A stretch of 64,000 nt of DNA from Lewinellaceae bacterium SD302 (GTDB taxonomy: Bacteria; Bacteroidota; Bacteroidia; Chitinophagales; Saprospiraceae): the NCBI GenBank assembly GCA_002591745.1, contig PDLQ01000004.1:1-64000 (forward strand), read 5' to 3'. Below, one piece after another: positions 55,559-63,808 of this stretch; the stretch's first letter is position 1, and each line of letters starts with the position of its first letter. The notes under the pieces are model-generated. The model was given only the letters and a program-made list of their open reading frames with translations. It had not been told where the DNA came from and made no database searches. The translations under genes and the position numbers were made by a program.

Positions 55559-58500
55559 ATGCGTTTAAAATCACTGGAAATCAAGGGATTCAAGAGTTTT
55601 GCGAACCAGACGGTCGTGAACTTTTCGGAAGACGTAATCGGGATCGTGGGTCCGAACGGCTCGGGCAAATCCAACATCGTGGATGCTATTCGGTGGGTAT
55701 TGGGTGAGCAAAAGGGCCGGGAATTGCGGCTGGATAAGATGAGTAGCGTCATTTTCAACGGCACCAAGAAACGGAAAGCCGGCAACGTAGCCTCGGTTTC
55801 CCTGACTTTTGAGAATACGAAAAACCTGCTGCCGACGGACTATAATATGGTCACCATCACCCGGATGCTGTACCGGAGTGGGGAAAGTGAATACCGGTTA
55901 AATGGAGTGACTTGCCGCCTCAAAGACATTAAGGGACTACTACTGGATACGGGAATTGGCTCGAACTCTTACGCCATTATTGCCCTGGGCATGGTAGACG
56001 ATATCCTGGCGGATAAGGACAACAGTCGCCGCCGTATGTTCGAACAGGCTGCCGGGGTAAGCAAGTACAAGGCCCGCAAGCGGGAGACCCTGAATAAACT
56101 GAAGAATACGGAGGGCGATCTGGACCGTATCGAAGATTTGTTGCACGAGATCAACAACAACCTCGTAAGCCTGGAAAAACAGGCTAAGCGGGCGCGGCGT
56201 TACCGGGAGATCAAGGCTCAGTACAAAGAATTGAGTGTACAGCTGGCGGCGATGAAAGTTACCCAGTTGCGTACCCGTTACCGGGAACTGAACAAGGAGA
56301 TCACCGCCGCCGAGGGGGGCTACCGAGCCACCGACGCCAGCATCAAGCAGCTGGAGAGCAAACTGGAAGAAGCCCGTAAGGAGAACCTGGACCAGGAAAA
56401 AATACTGGGCGAACGCCAGCGGCAGCTCAACGAAATGGTGAATAAGCTACGGCAACAGGAAAACCGTAAGCAGATGCTGGCCCAGCGGCTGGAATTCATC
56501 ACTCGTAACCGGGCGGAGCTGGAACAGCAAATCAAAAACTCCGGAGCTTTGCTGGAGGAAGTGGCTAAGGAGTCCACGAGTCTGACGGCAAGAATTAGCC
56601 AGGAACAGACGGCCCAGACTGAACTTAAAACGGCCCTGGAGGCAGCCGAAGCGGCGCTACAGGAAATCCGGGGTGGCCACGCGGGGATCAAATCACAGTT
56701 GGACGCCGGAATACAGGAACAGCAACAGCTGGAACGCAGCATTTTCGAACTGGAAAAACGGCGGGCGATCAACAGCAACCAGATCGATAACTTTAATTTC
56801 CAGAGAGAGCGCAATAGCGGCGAGATGGAAGATCGCCGCGGCGAACTGGATGCCTTGAGCGGACGGCTGACCGAACTGGAAAAGAAAGAAAAAGAACAAC
56901 TGCTGGCCATCGAAAAGCTGGAAACGGCCGAAGAAGAAAGACGACTGGCCCTGGAGGCCGGGGAGGAAGCACTGGACAAGCTCAAAAATGAACTCAACCG
57001 CATCAACCGTAATCTGGATGCCAAACGGAACGAGTTCAAGTTGACCAAAAGTATGGTGGAAAACCTGGAGGGCTTCCCCGAGAGTATCCGGTTTCTGAGC
57101 CAGAACGAAGATTGGTCGAAAAAGGCCCAACTACTTTCCGATCTGCTGTTGGTGGACGAAGGCTATCGCGTAGCCATTGAAAACTACCTGGAAAGCTACC
57201 TGAACTACTATGTGGTGAGCGATATGGACGCCGCCCGCGAAGCTATACAGATGTTGAGCCGTGGACAGAAAGGGAAGGCCAATTTCTTCCTGCTCGACGC
57301 CATTGACCAGCCGCCAGCTTCTCCGGCCTTACTACCCGCCGGAACCCGGCCGGCGGCCGATGTCGTACAGGTAGACCCTGAATACCGCGACCTGGTGGGT
57401 TATCTGCTGGGTAACGTACTGGTTACGGAGAGCGATGAATTTCCCGCTTCAGACACTGGTGGACAGACCATTTTGGCAAAAAGCGGTCGTTTCATTCGCC
57501 GTCCAAACAGTATCAGTGGCGGTTCCGTGGGGCTATTCGAAGGCAAGAAAATTGGCCGGAAGAAGAACCTGGAGCAGCTGGAAAAAGCCATTGAAAAGGG
57601 AGAAGCTGATGCCAGTAAACTGAATAAAAAACTCTACGAAGCCCGGACTAAAGTAGAACAGTTGAAGGGCCGCCGGATCACTCAGGATATTCAACAGCAG
57701 CAACGTGAGCTGAACAAGAGCCAGCAGCAACGTGCTGCCCTGCGCGCACGGGTGGAAAATTTTGAGAAATATTTTACCGAAACCAACGCCAAGAATGACC
57801 AGCTGGCCAAACAGGTCACGGAGCTGGAAAAGACCAACCTGCAATCCGAAAAGGACCTGACTACTCAGCAGCAAAAGATCGGAACGCTGCGGGAGACCCT
57901 GGCGGGAACGGATGGCAATTACCGCAAGTTAAGCGAGCAACTCAGCCAGGCCAACGCCGATTATAATGCCCAGAATATCAACTTTATCCGCCAGCAAAAT
58001 CTAGTGGAAAGCTTGCAAAAGGAGTTGGACTTCAAAGTAGCAAGGCAGGTAGAGATCGAAGCACAGACTGGAAAAAATCGTGAACAGTTACAGCAACTGG
58101 CCAAGGAACTGGAATCGATCCACGACGAGCAGATCAGTCTGCAAAAGGAACTGGAAGGAAAATACCAGGAAAAGCAGGAATTTGAGAAATCCCTGAATGA
58201 TACCGAGCAAGGCTATTTCACCGCCCGCTCCACCATCAATGCCCTGGAAGATGAGTTGCGCAAGACCAATCGTAAACGACAGGACACCCAGGTACTGGTC
58301 AATCAGCTGAAGGAGAAATTCACGGACGTCAAGTTCAAGATATCTTCGATGAGTGAACGACTACGGATCGAGTTCGATGTCGACATCAAGAATATTGTTG
58401 ATGAGGCAGAAACGGATGTGGAAGCGAACCAAAACAACCATCCGGAGGAAGGTGATGCTGAACCGCAGACGCAACAGTCCGGAGAACCGGAAATCAAGAA

Positions 58501-59203
58501 CCAGATCACCAGTAAATTCAACGCCGACGAGCTGGAGTTAAAAGTCGATCGTCTGCGCAGCCGGATTGCCAACTACGGGGAGATCAACCCCATGGCCGTG
58601 GAAGCTTACGATGAAATGAAGGAGCGCCACGATAGCATCACCAAACAGCGGGACGATATTCTGGAAGCCAAGGAGTCTTTGCTGGAAACGATCAATGAGA
58701 TCGAGGAAACGGCTACGGTACAGTTCCTGGAGGCCTTCGAGAAAGCGCGGCTCTACTTTATCGACGTATTCCGCTCCTTGTTTACCGAAGATGACAATTG
58801 TGACCTGATCCTGCTGGATCCGGAAAATCCGTTAGAGTCCGGAATCGAGATCGTGGCCAAGCCCAAGGGGAAACGTCCGCAAACGATCAGTCAGTTGAGT
58901 GGGGGAGAGAAGACGTTGACGGCTACGGCCCTGCTCTTTGCACTTTATCTGCTGAAGCCCGCCCCCTTCTGTATTTTCGATGAGGTGGATGCTCCGCTGG
59001 ACGATGCCAACATTACCAAATTTAACCGCATCATCAAGAAGTTCAGCAAGGATAGTCAGTTCATCATCGTAACCCACAACAAACTGACCATGGCGGCGGT
59101 GGATACTATTTATGGGGTACACATGGCCGAACAGGGTGTGAGTGCAGTGACTCCGGTAGATTTCCGGGAGTTTGATGGAAAGACCACTTTTGCGGCGGTA
59201 TAA
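55559..59203 (+). CDS. smc: chromosome segregation protein SMC
   Basis: A 1214-residue SMC ATPase that organises and condenses the chromosome. The N-terminal Walker A is VGPNGSGKSNIVDAIRWVLGEQ at about 31. Two long coiled coils flank a hinge at about 505-680 (GFPESIRFLSQNEDWSKKAQLLSDLLLVDEGYRVAIENYL). The C-terminal head has the LSGGEKTLTATALLFALY signature and FCIFDEVDAPLDD Walker B. A short acidic, Q/N-rich insert lies near residue 955. The length is standard. No scpA/scpB is adjacent. An antisense CAAAGTAGCA copy lies in the second coiled coil at 58033. Confidence 0.97.
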   Translation: MRLKSLEIKGFKSFANQTVVNFSEDVIGIVGPNGSGKSNIVDAIRWVLGEQKGRELRLDKMSSVIFNGTKKRKAGNVASVSLTFENTKNLLPTDYNMVTITRMLYRSGESEYRLNGVTCRLKDIKGLLLDTGIGSNSYAIIALGMVDDILADKDNSRRRMFEQAAGVSKYKARKRETLNKLKNTEGDLDRIEDLLHEINNNLVSLEKQAKRARRYREIKAQYKELSVQLAAMKVTQLRTRYRELNKEITAAEGGYRATDASIKQLESKLEEARKENLDQEKILGERQRQLNEMVNKLRQQENRKQMLAQRLEFITRNRAELEQQIKNSGALLEEVAKESTSLTARISQEQTAQTELKTALEAAEAALQEIRGGHAGIKSQLDAGIQEQQQLERSIFELEKRRAINSNQIDNFNFQRERNSGEMEDRRGELDALSGRLTELEKKEKEQLLAIEKLETAEEERRLALEAGEEALDKLKNELNRINRNLDAKRNEFKLTKSMVENLEGFPESIRFLSQNEDWSKKAQLLSDLLLVDEGYRVAIENYLESYLNYYVVSDMDAAREAIQMLSRGQKGKANFFLLDAIDQPPASPALLPAGTRPAADVVQVDPEYRDLVGYLLGNVLVTESDEFPASDTGGQTILAKSGRFIRRPNSISGGSVGLFEGKKIGRKKNLEQLEKAIEKGEADASKLNKKLYEARTKVEQLKGRRITQDIQQQQRELNKSQQQRAALRARVENFEKYFTETNAKNDQLAKQVTELEKTNLQSEKDLTTQQQKIGTLRETLAGTDGNYRKLSEQLSQANADYNAQNINFIRQQNLVESLQKELDFKVARQVEIEAQTGKNREQLQQLAKELESIHDEQISLQKELEGKYQEKQEFEKSLNDTEQGYFTARSTINALEDELRKTNRKRQDTQVLVNQLKEKFTDVKFKISSMSERLRIEFDVDIKNIVDEAETDVEANQNNHPEEGDAEPQTQQSGEPEIKNQITSKFNADELELKVDRLRSRIANYGEINPMAVEAYDEMKERHDSITKQRDDILEAKESLLETINEIEETATVQFLEAFEKARLYFIDVFRSLFTEDDNCDLILLDPENPLESGIEIVAKPKGKRPQTISQLSGGEKTLTATALLFALYLLKPAPFCIFDEVDAPLDDANITKFNRIIKKFSKDSQFIIVTHNKLTMAAVDTIYGVHMAEQGVSAVTPVDFREFDGKTTFAAV
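58033..58042 (+). repeat. CAAAGTAGCA repeat inside smc
   Basis: The plus strand reads GGACTTCAAAGTAGCAAGG, coding for DFKVAR in the coiled coil. Exact 10-mer. Confidence 0.85.
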
Positions 59204-59206
59204 GTT

Positions 59207-59214
59207 TACCTTTG
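59207..59214 (+). promoter_or_regulatory. gldC -7 element (TACCTTTG)
   Basis: Exact TAnnTTTG match 18 bases before the gldC start codon and only four bases after the smc stop codon. Confidence 0.55.
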
Positions 59215-59232
59215 CGGTAAATTAGTAATGCG

Positions 59233-59598
59233 ATGAATTCCAAAGTCAAAAAAACCAGCGAGATCACCATCAAAGTAGGTCTCGACGAGAATAATATGCC
59301 CATCGCTATGGACTGGGCAGCCAGCGATAATCCGGCTGGGAAGACGCCACAGGCAGTGAAGGGAATGTTACTCTCGCTCTTCTCCGAACGCCAGAAAGAA
59401 ACACTGAAAATTGACCTGTGGACCAAGGATATGCAGGTGCAGGAAATGGATCGATTTGTATATCAGACTTTACGGGGTATGGCCGATACTTACTTCAAGG
59501 CCACCCAGAATAAAGAAATGGCCAATGCCTTGCAGCAATTTGTTTTCTACTTCGGGCAACAGACAAACATAATTCCCAAACAAGAAGACGTAAAATAG
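59233..59598 (+). CDS. gldC: gliding motility protein GldC
   Basis: A 121-residue small cytoplasmic protein matching GldC: KKTSEITIKVGLDENNMP, then the conserved centre ETLKIDLWTKDMQVQEMDRFVYQTLRGMADTYFKATQ. GldC supports gliding in Flavobacterium but is not strictly required. In Bacteroidota it is found with gldB elsewhere; here it follows smc with its own promoter box. Its presence together with the T9SS substrate supports a gliding, T9SS-positive cell. Confidence 0.88.
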   Translation: MNSKVKKTSEITIKVGLDENNMPIAMDWAASDNPAGKTPQAVKGMLLSLFSERQKETLKIDLWTKDMQVQEMDRFVYQTLRGMADTYFKATQNKEMANALQQFVFYFGQQTNIIPKQEDVK

Positions 59599-59612
59599 GT
59601 CTGAATCGGATA

Positions 59613-59620
59613 TAAATTTG
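59613..59620 (+). promoter_or_regulatory. GMC oxidoreductase operon -7 element (TAAATTTG)
   Basis: Exact TAnnTTTG match, 35 bases before the TTG start of the GMC gene. No good TTTG was seen at the -33 position. Confidence 0.45.
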
Positions 59621-59655
59621 CGATATTGGCGGTATAACCTATCAGTATATCGCAA

Positions 59656-61374
59656 TTGCAAATTAAGAAACCAACGAAGGAATATGACGCGGTGATCGTC
59701 GGTTCCGGGGCGGGTGGTGGCATGACCGCTAAAATACTCGCCGAAAGCGGCCTTAGCGTCGCTATTGTGGAAGCCGGGCCGTTTTTCGACCCCGCCGACC
59801 CAGCTACGAAAACTCAGATGCGCTGGTCGCACGAAAGTCCCCGCCGGGGTGCCGCAACGGTGCGCCCGTTCGGTGATTTCGACACCGCTTACGGCGGCTG
59901 GGAGATTGAAGGAGAGCCCTACACCAATGAGGAGGGTTCCGAATTCAGCTGGTTCCGCTCGCGGATGCTGGGTGGGCGTACCAATCACTGGGGGCGTATT
60001 TCTTTACGCTTCGGGCCGGATGATTTTCACCGTAAGGATATTGACGGACTGGGCGCCAATTGGCCCATCACTTACGAAGACGTTAGCCCTTACTACGATA
60101 AGGTTGATAAACTGATCGGGGTATTTGGGACTAATGAAGGCCTGCCCAACGATCCCGACGGGTACTTCCTGCCGCCACCCAAACCACGGCTGCACGAGTT
60201 ATACAGTATCAAAGGTGCCCGGGCCAGTGGCGTGCCGGTTTATCCGAGCCGGATGTCGATGCTCACTAAGCGGATCAACGAAGATCGGGGAGTGTGCTTT
60301 TACTGTGGGCAGTGTTCCCGCTCGTGTGCGGTTTACGCCGATTTCAGCGCGGGAAGTTGTCTGATCTTTCCAGCCCAGAAAAACGGTGGGCAAATCGACC
60401 TATTCGTTAATTGTATGGCCAAGTCGGTAGAAACGGATGGTCAAGGAAAAGCTACGGCTGTCAGCTATGTCAATAAAGAGGATCGTCGGGAATACCAGAT
60501 TCGGGGCAAAGTAATCGTATTGGCGGCTTCGGCTTGTTCCACTGCTCGGATTCTCTTGAACTCCAATGAAAAGGACTCCGGCGGCCTTGGCAACAGTAGC
60601 GGAGTAATCGGTCGTTACGTCCACGATTCTACGGGAGCCGGTATGATGGGCTTCATTCCCGCCTTGATGGACAGAGACAAGTACAACGAAGACGGCGTCG
60701 GCGGTCTGCACGTCTACTCACCCTGGTGGGGCGATAACAAAAAGCTCGATTTCCCCCGTGGCTATCACATCGAATACTGGGGAGGTATGGGGATGCCGAG
60801 CTACGGCTTTGGATTTGGCCATACGGCCATCCAGCGAGAACTGGGTATCAGGCCGGGAGGCTACGGCAAGAAGCTGAAAGACGAGGCCCGGCGCATGTAC
60901 GGGGCGGTGGTCGGTATGGCTGGTCGCGGAGAGTCCGTGGCGATGTACGATAATTATTGTGAGATTGATCCGCATCAGGTAGATGAATGGGGTATTCCGG
61001 TGCTGCGCTTTAATTATACCTGGTCGGATTACGAGCGCCGTCAGGCCAGTCACATGCAGGATACCTTCGAGGAGATACTGACCAACATGGGGGCGACCAT
61101 CCTCAGCAAAAAGGGAACCGCTGAGAACGATTACGGCCTTTTAGCTCCCGGTAAAATCATCCACGAGGTAGGAACGGTAAGGATGGGTGATGACCCGAAA
61201 ACCTCGGCTACTAATTCGTTCGGTCGAATGCATGAGGTCAAGAACCTCTACGTCACCGACGCCGGCACCTTCCCGGCACAGGCCGATAAAAATCCGACCT
61301 GGACGATCATGGCCCTGGCCTGGCGCACGAGTGATCACATCGTTTCCGAACTCAAAAAAATGAATATCCGCTGA
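59656..61374 (+). CDS. GMC-family FAD oxidoreductase with cysteine cluster
   Basis: A 572-residue GMC flavoprotein with FAD-binding VIVGSGAGGGMTAKILAESGLSVAIVEAG at the N-terminus and the C-terminal GMC part with HEVGTVRMGDDP and NPTWTIMALAWRTSD. It carries CFYCGQCSRSC near residue 217, a Cx2Cx2Cx3C array that may hold an iron-sulfur cluster, as in FAD-dependent glucose and related dehydrogenases (inference). The start is TTG at 59656. The next gene encodes the gluconate 2-dehydrogenase subunit 3-like partner; a DoxX-like gene follows. The complex probably oxidises a sugar or polyol at the membrane. Confidence 0.9.
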   Translation: MQIKKPTKEYDAVIVGSGAGGGMTAKILAESGLSVAIVEAGPFFDPADPATKTQMRWSHESPRRGAATVRPFGDFDTAYGGWEIEGEPYTNEEGSEFSWFRSRMLGGRTNHWGRISLRFGPDDFHRKDIDGLGANWPITYEDVSPYYDKVDKLIGVFGTNEGLPNDPDGYFLPPPKPRLHELYSIKGARASGVPVYPSRMSMLTKRINEDRGVCFYCGQCSRSCAVYADFSAGSCLIFPAQKNGGQIDLFVNCMAKSVETDGQGKATAVSYVNKEDRREYQIRGKVIVLAASACSTARILLNSNEKDSGGLGNSSGVIGRYVHDSTGAGMMGFIPALMDRDKYNEDGVGGLHVYSPWWGDNKKLDFPRGYHIEYWGGMGMPSYGFGFGHTAIQRELGIRPGGYGKKLKDEARRMYGAVVGMAGRGESVAMYDNYCEIDPHQVDEWGIPVLRFNYTWSDYERRQASHMQDTFEEILTNMGATILSKKGTAENDYGLLAPGKIIHEVGTVRMGDDPKTSATNSFGRMHEVKNLYVTDAGTFPAQADKNPTWTIMALAWRTSDHIVSELKKMNIR

Positions 61375-61407
61375 TCCACGGAAGTGATCAGCGTTCAATA
61401 GACAAAT

Positions 61408-62136
61408 ATGGATCGTAGAGAAAGTCTTAAGAACCTACTCATTGGAGCTGCGGCCACCGGAGCCCTCTTTAAAGCTACCGGCTGTGAAGACCCTGCAGTG
61501 ATTAGTGGCGATCAGCCGGATACCGCCCTGAAGTCATACGCTTTCGAAGGTACCCGGACGGACTGGGAGAAGCAACGTGACGCCCGAATGCACGCCGTCG
61601 ATTTCTTCAACGACGGAGAACGTAAAACGCTGGACGTACTGGCTGATCTCATCCTGCCCGAAGACGAAGGTGGCCCAGCCGCCTCAACGACCGGAACAAC
61701 GGAATTTATTGAGTTCATGGCCAACGATTACCCCGCCTTTCAGTTGCCGCTACGGGGCGGCTTGAGCTGGTTGAGCGGAGAATCGCTGGATCGTTTCGGT
61801 AACAACGATTTTACCCAATTGACCGCTCCCCAACAAACGGCCATCCTGGACGACATTGCTTATTTGCCGGATGATAAAGAGGAAATCCTGAGCGCCCCCG
61901 TAGCTTTCTTCGATCTGCTAAGGAAACTGGTGCAAACGGGTTACTTTACCAGTAAAGAAGGCATCAAGGATCTTGGCTATCAGGGCAATCAGCCCAATCT
62001 CTGGGACGGTGTGCCCGAAGAGGTATTGGCCAAACACGACGTAGACTACGACCCGGAGTGGCTCGCCAAATGCATCGATCACGAAACCCGCGATGAAGTA
62101 GCCCGCTGGGATGACAACATGAACCTACTCAATTGA
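61408..62136 (+). CDS. gluconate 2-dehydrogenase subunit 3-like lipoprotein (Tat-type)
   Basis: A 242-residue small subunit. The N-terminus MDRRESLKNLLIGAAATGALF has twin arginines and a hydrophobic stretch, ending in a lipobox-like ATGC, so it may be a Tat-exported lipoprotein that carries the FAD subunit across. The Gluconate_2-dh3 domain follows (LDVLADLILPEDEGGPAAS, FFDLLRKLVQTGYFTSKEGIKDLGYQGN, then WDGVP). It lies 33 bases after the GMC gene, and its TGA overlaps the next ATG by one base. Confidence 0.9.
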   Translation: MDRRESLKNLLIGAAATGALFKATGCEDPAVISGDQPDTALKSYAFEGTRTDWEKQRDARMHAVDFFNDGERKTLDVLADLILPEDEGGPAASTTGTTEFIEFMANDYPAFQLPLRGGLSWLSGESLDRFGNNDFTQLTAPQQTAILDDIAYLPDDKEEILSAPVAFFDLLRKLVQTGYFTSKEGIKDLGYQGNQPNLWDGVPEEVLAKHDVDYDPEWLAKCIDHETRDEVARWDDNMNLLN

Positions 62137-62480
62137 TGGGCGCAATCGTTTTCGGAATCATTCTTCTGGCGGCGGGTGTTTACCATTTCGTCAACCCCGC
62201 CTTTTACGATCCTTTCATGCCCGATTGGTTCCCTAAACCTCTGGCCAACGCAGCCGGAGGTTTGGCGGAATTGATTATTGGAGCCTTATTGCTCATCCCA
62301 GCCTACCGTAATCTAGGCTTGTGGTTGGCGCTGGCCCTGATGGTCATTTTCCTGCCGCTTCACGTCATTGATCTGCTACGGGAGCGGCCGGTGATCGGCT
62401 CTAAGCTGATCGCAACTGCTAGACTAGTCATTCAGTTTGTGCTGATCGGCTGGCTATGGTGGCTGGCGAAGGGTAGGTAG
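62136..62480 (+). CDS. DoxX/MauE-like small membrane protein
   Basis: A 114-residue protein with four membrane helices: IVFGIILLAAGVYHFV, AAGGLAELIIGALLLIPAY, LGLWLALALMVIFLPLHVIDLL and LVIQFVLIGWLWWLA. The pattern HF.NP.FY.PFMPDWFP after helix one is typical of DoxX-like proteins. Its start codon overlaps the stop of the Gluconate_2-dh3 gene (TGATG). It may assist quinone reduction or membrane docking of the dehydrogenase (inference). Confidence 0.82.
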   Translation: MGAIVFGIILLAAGVYHFVNPAFYDPFMPDWFPKPLANAAGGLAELIIGALLLIPAYRNLGLWLALALMVIFLPLHVIDLLRERPVIGSKLIATARLVIQFVLIGWLWWLAKGR

Positions 62481-62485
62481 TTCCC

Positions 62486-62553
62486 GGAATACGCCGTTCT
62501 CCGAGCGGCCATAATCAGTAATACTAGTATCCGCTCGGAGTGCGGCGTATTCC
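62486..62553. terminator. long hairpin after the GMC operon
   Basis: GGAATACGCCG (62486-62496) with CGGCGTATTCC (62543-62553), and inner CTCCGAGCGG (62499-62508) with CCGCTCGGAG (62531-62540), form a 23-base arm with a small bulge. It is near the operon stop and between convergent transcripts. No strong T run. Confidence 0.65.
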
Positions 62554-62661
62554 ATTTGCTTAGTGACCAAGCCACCATAGTAAGAGAACAGGTAGAATAA
62601 TTCTCATTGGTGGTATTTTGCCACCAAGGTAATAAATGGTTACAATGAATCTAATTTATTG

Positions 62662-63372
62662 CTAGCGGTACTCCGGATTCGCGAAGCCCCAGCGACTACC
62701 ACTGTCCCATGCTTCTCTGGAGTTACCGTAAGCGGGAAAACCGCCTTCCGCTTTCAGCAGACGGGCCAGGTGCAGTAGGTTATAGGTCAGGAAAGTCGTA
62801 TTGCGGTTGGTGAAATCATTTTCTTTGGCATTGGCCTCTTCATCCAGGTAACTCGGGCCGGGGCCCACTTCGCCAATCCAGCCGGCGTCTGCTTGGGGCG
62901 GTATACTGAACCCTAAATGCTGCAAAGCATAAAGCATCCCCATGGCACAGTGTTTCACTCCGTCTTCATTGCCGGTGATGATACAACCGCCCACTTTGCC
63001 ATAGTAAATGTATTGCCCCTTATCATTGGTCTTACCACTCATGGCGTAAAGTCGCTCGATCAGTTTGGAAGCTTCACTGGAGCGTTCGCCTAACCAAATT
63101 GGAGTGCCGATCATCAGAATGTCGGCGTTCATGATCTTGTCGTAGATGCCCGGCCACTCATCTTTTGCGTAGCCATGCTCCGTCATGTCTGGCTGTACAC
63201 CCGGAGGAATTTCGTGATCTACGAATCGGACGTGCTGAACGGTCACTCCTTCCGAAACCATGATGTTGGCCGCTACGTCCATCAGCCCACGGGTATGGCT
63301 CTGGCGCGGTGACTTTTTGAGGGTACAGTTCACGAAAACGGCGGAGAGGTTGGAAAAGTCTGGCTTGGACAA
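62662..63372 (-). CDS. flavodoxin-fold NAD(P)H-dependent oxidoreductase
   Basis: A 236-residue protein of the NADPH-dependent FMN reductase / flavodoxin-like group. AVFVNCTLKKSPRQSHTRGLMD is the phosphate-binding loop, ADILMIGTPIWLGERSSEASKLIERL the flavin-contact loop, and YGKVGGCIITGNEDGVKHCAMGMLYALQHLGFSIPPQA the continuation typical for the group. The substrate is unknown. It is on the minus strand, 41 bases downstream of a small membrane-protein frame, and convergent with the GMC operon. Confidence 0.85.
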   Translation of the reverse strand: MSKPDFSNLSAVFVNCTLKKSPRQSHTRGLMDVAANIMVSEGVTVQHVRFVDHEIPPGVQPDMTEHGYAKDEWPGIYDKIMNADILMIGTPIWLGERSSEASKLIERLYAMSGKTNDKGQYIYYGKVGGCIITGNEDGVKHCAMGMLYALQHLGFSIPPQADAGWIGEVGPGPSYLDEEANAKENDFTNRNTTFLTYNLLHLARLLKAEGGFPAYGNSREAWDSGSRWGFANPEYR

Positions 63373-63413
63373 GTTGAATGATTAGGTCGGATTGCCAAAG
63401 CAAACCGAAGTGA

Positions 63414-63635
63414 TTAAATGCTGTCAGGGTAGAAATGCCGCTTGGTCATTAACAGTGGTAGCCCGATCAGGGCTAAGGCTACCAAGTTAATGATAAGTAC
63501 ATTATGAATAGCCCCGTAAAAGATCGAAATGCCGCTATCTACCAAACACCAACTGATCATTCCCACCCACATGGCTTGATAAGCCCAAGGTTCCCGCCTT
63601 TCGAAAGCATTCTCTGAAATGAAGATCATAAGCAA
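63414..63635 (-). CDS. small membrane protein, 5' end uncertain
   Basis: A hydrophobic protein of about 73 residues if begun at TTG 63635, or 71 from ATG 63629. Helices WYQAMWVGMISW-like, ISIFYGAIHNVLIINLVALALIGLPLLM are clear. The same frame stays open and membrane-like upstream to 63674 (LFGIIGGTIIGFHLL), where a TAG occurs, and the only upstream ATG (63699) is in another frame that stops at once. So either a non-standard start is used or the 5' end was damaged near the CAAAGTAGCA pair at 63706-63743. I do not recognise the family. Confidence 0.5.
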   Translation of the reverse strand: MLMIFISENAFERREPWAYQAMWVGMISWCLVDSGISIFYGAIHNVLIINLVALALIGLPLLMTKRHFYPDSI

Positions 63636-63705
63636 GTGGAAGCCGATGATGGTGCCACCGATAATTCCGAAAAGCTATTTAATTTATTGGACTGGTCATG
63701 GCTGA

Positions 63706-63743
63706 CAAAGTAGCAAAGGTTCCCGGTAAACACTGCTACTTTG
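63706..63743. repeat. close inverted pair of CAAAGTAGCA
   Basis: GGCTGACAAAGTAGCA and TGCTACTTTGCCAGTC face inwards with only 18 bases between the 10-mer cores, giving a hairpin. This is the tightest pair in the window and lies between two minus-strand genes, where it could act as a terminator. Confidence 0.9.
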
Positions 63744-63808
63744 CCAGTCTAAACCAGGCAATCTTACTGCTGCCCCTGTATCCTCTGACTTAGCCCCTGC
63801 TCTAACTT

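Noticed and set aside
3926-63743. CAAAGTAGCA copies as promoters, because TACTTTG resembles the -7 box TAnnTTTG
   Set aside because: TACTTTG has one spacer base rather than two, copies point both towards and away from genes, and about ten lie inside coding regions. Only the copy before smc could contribute a -33 TTTG.
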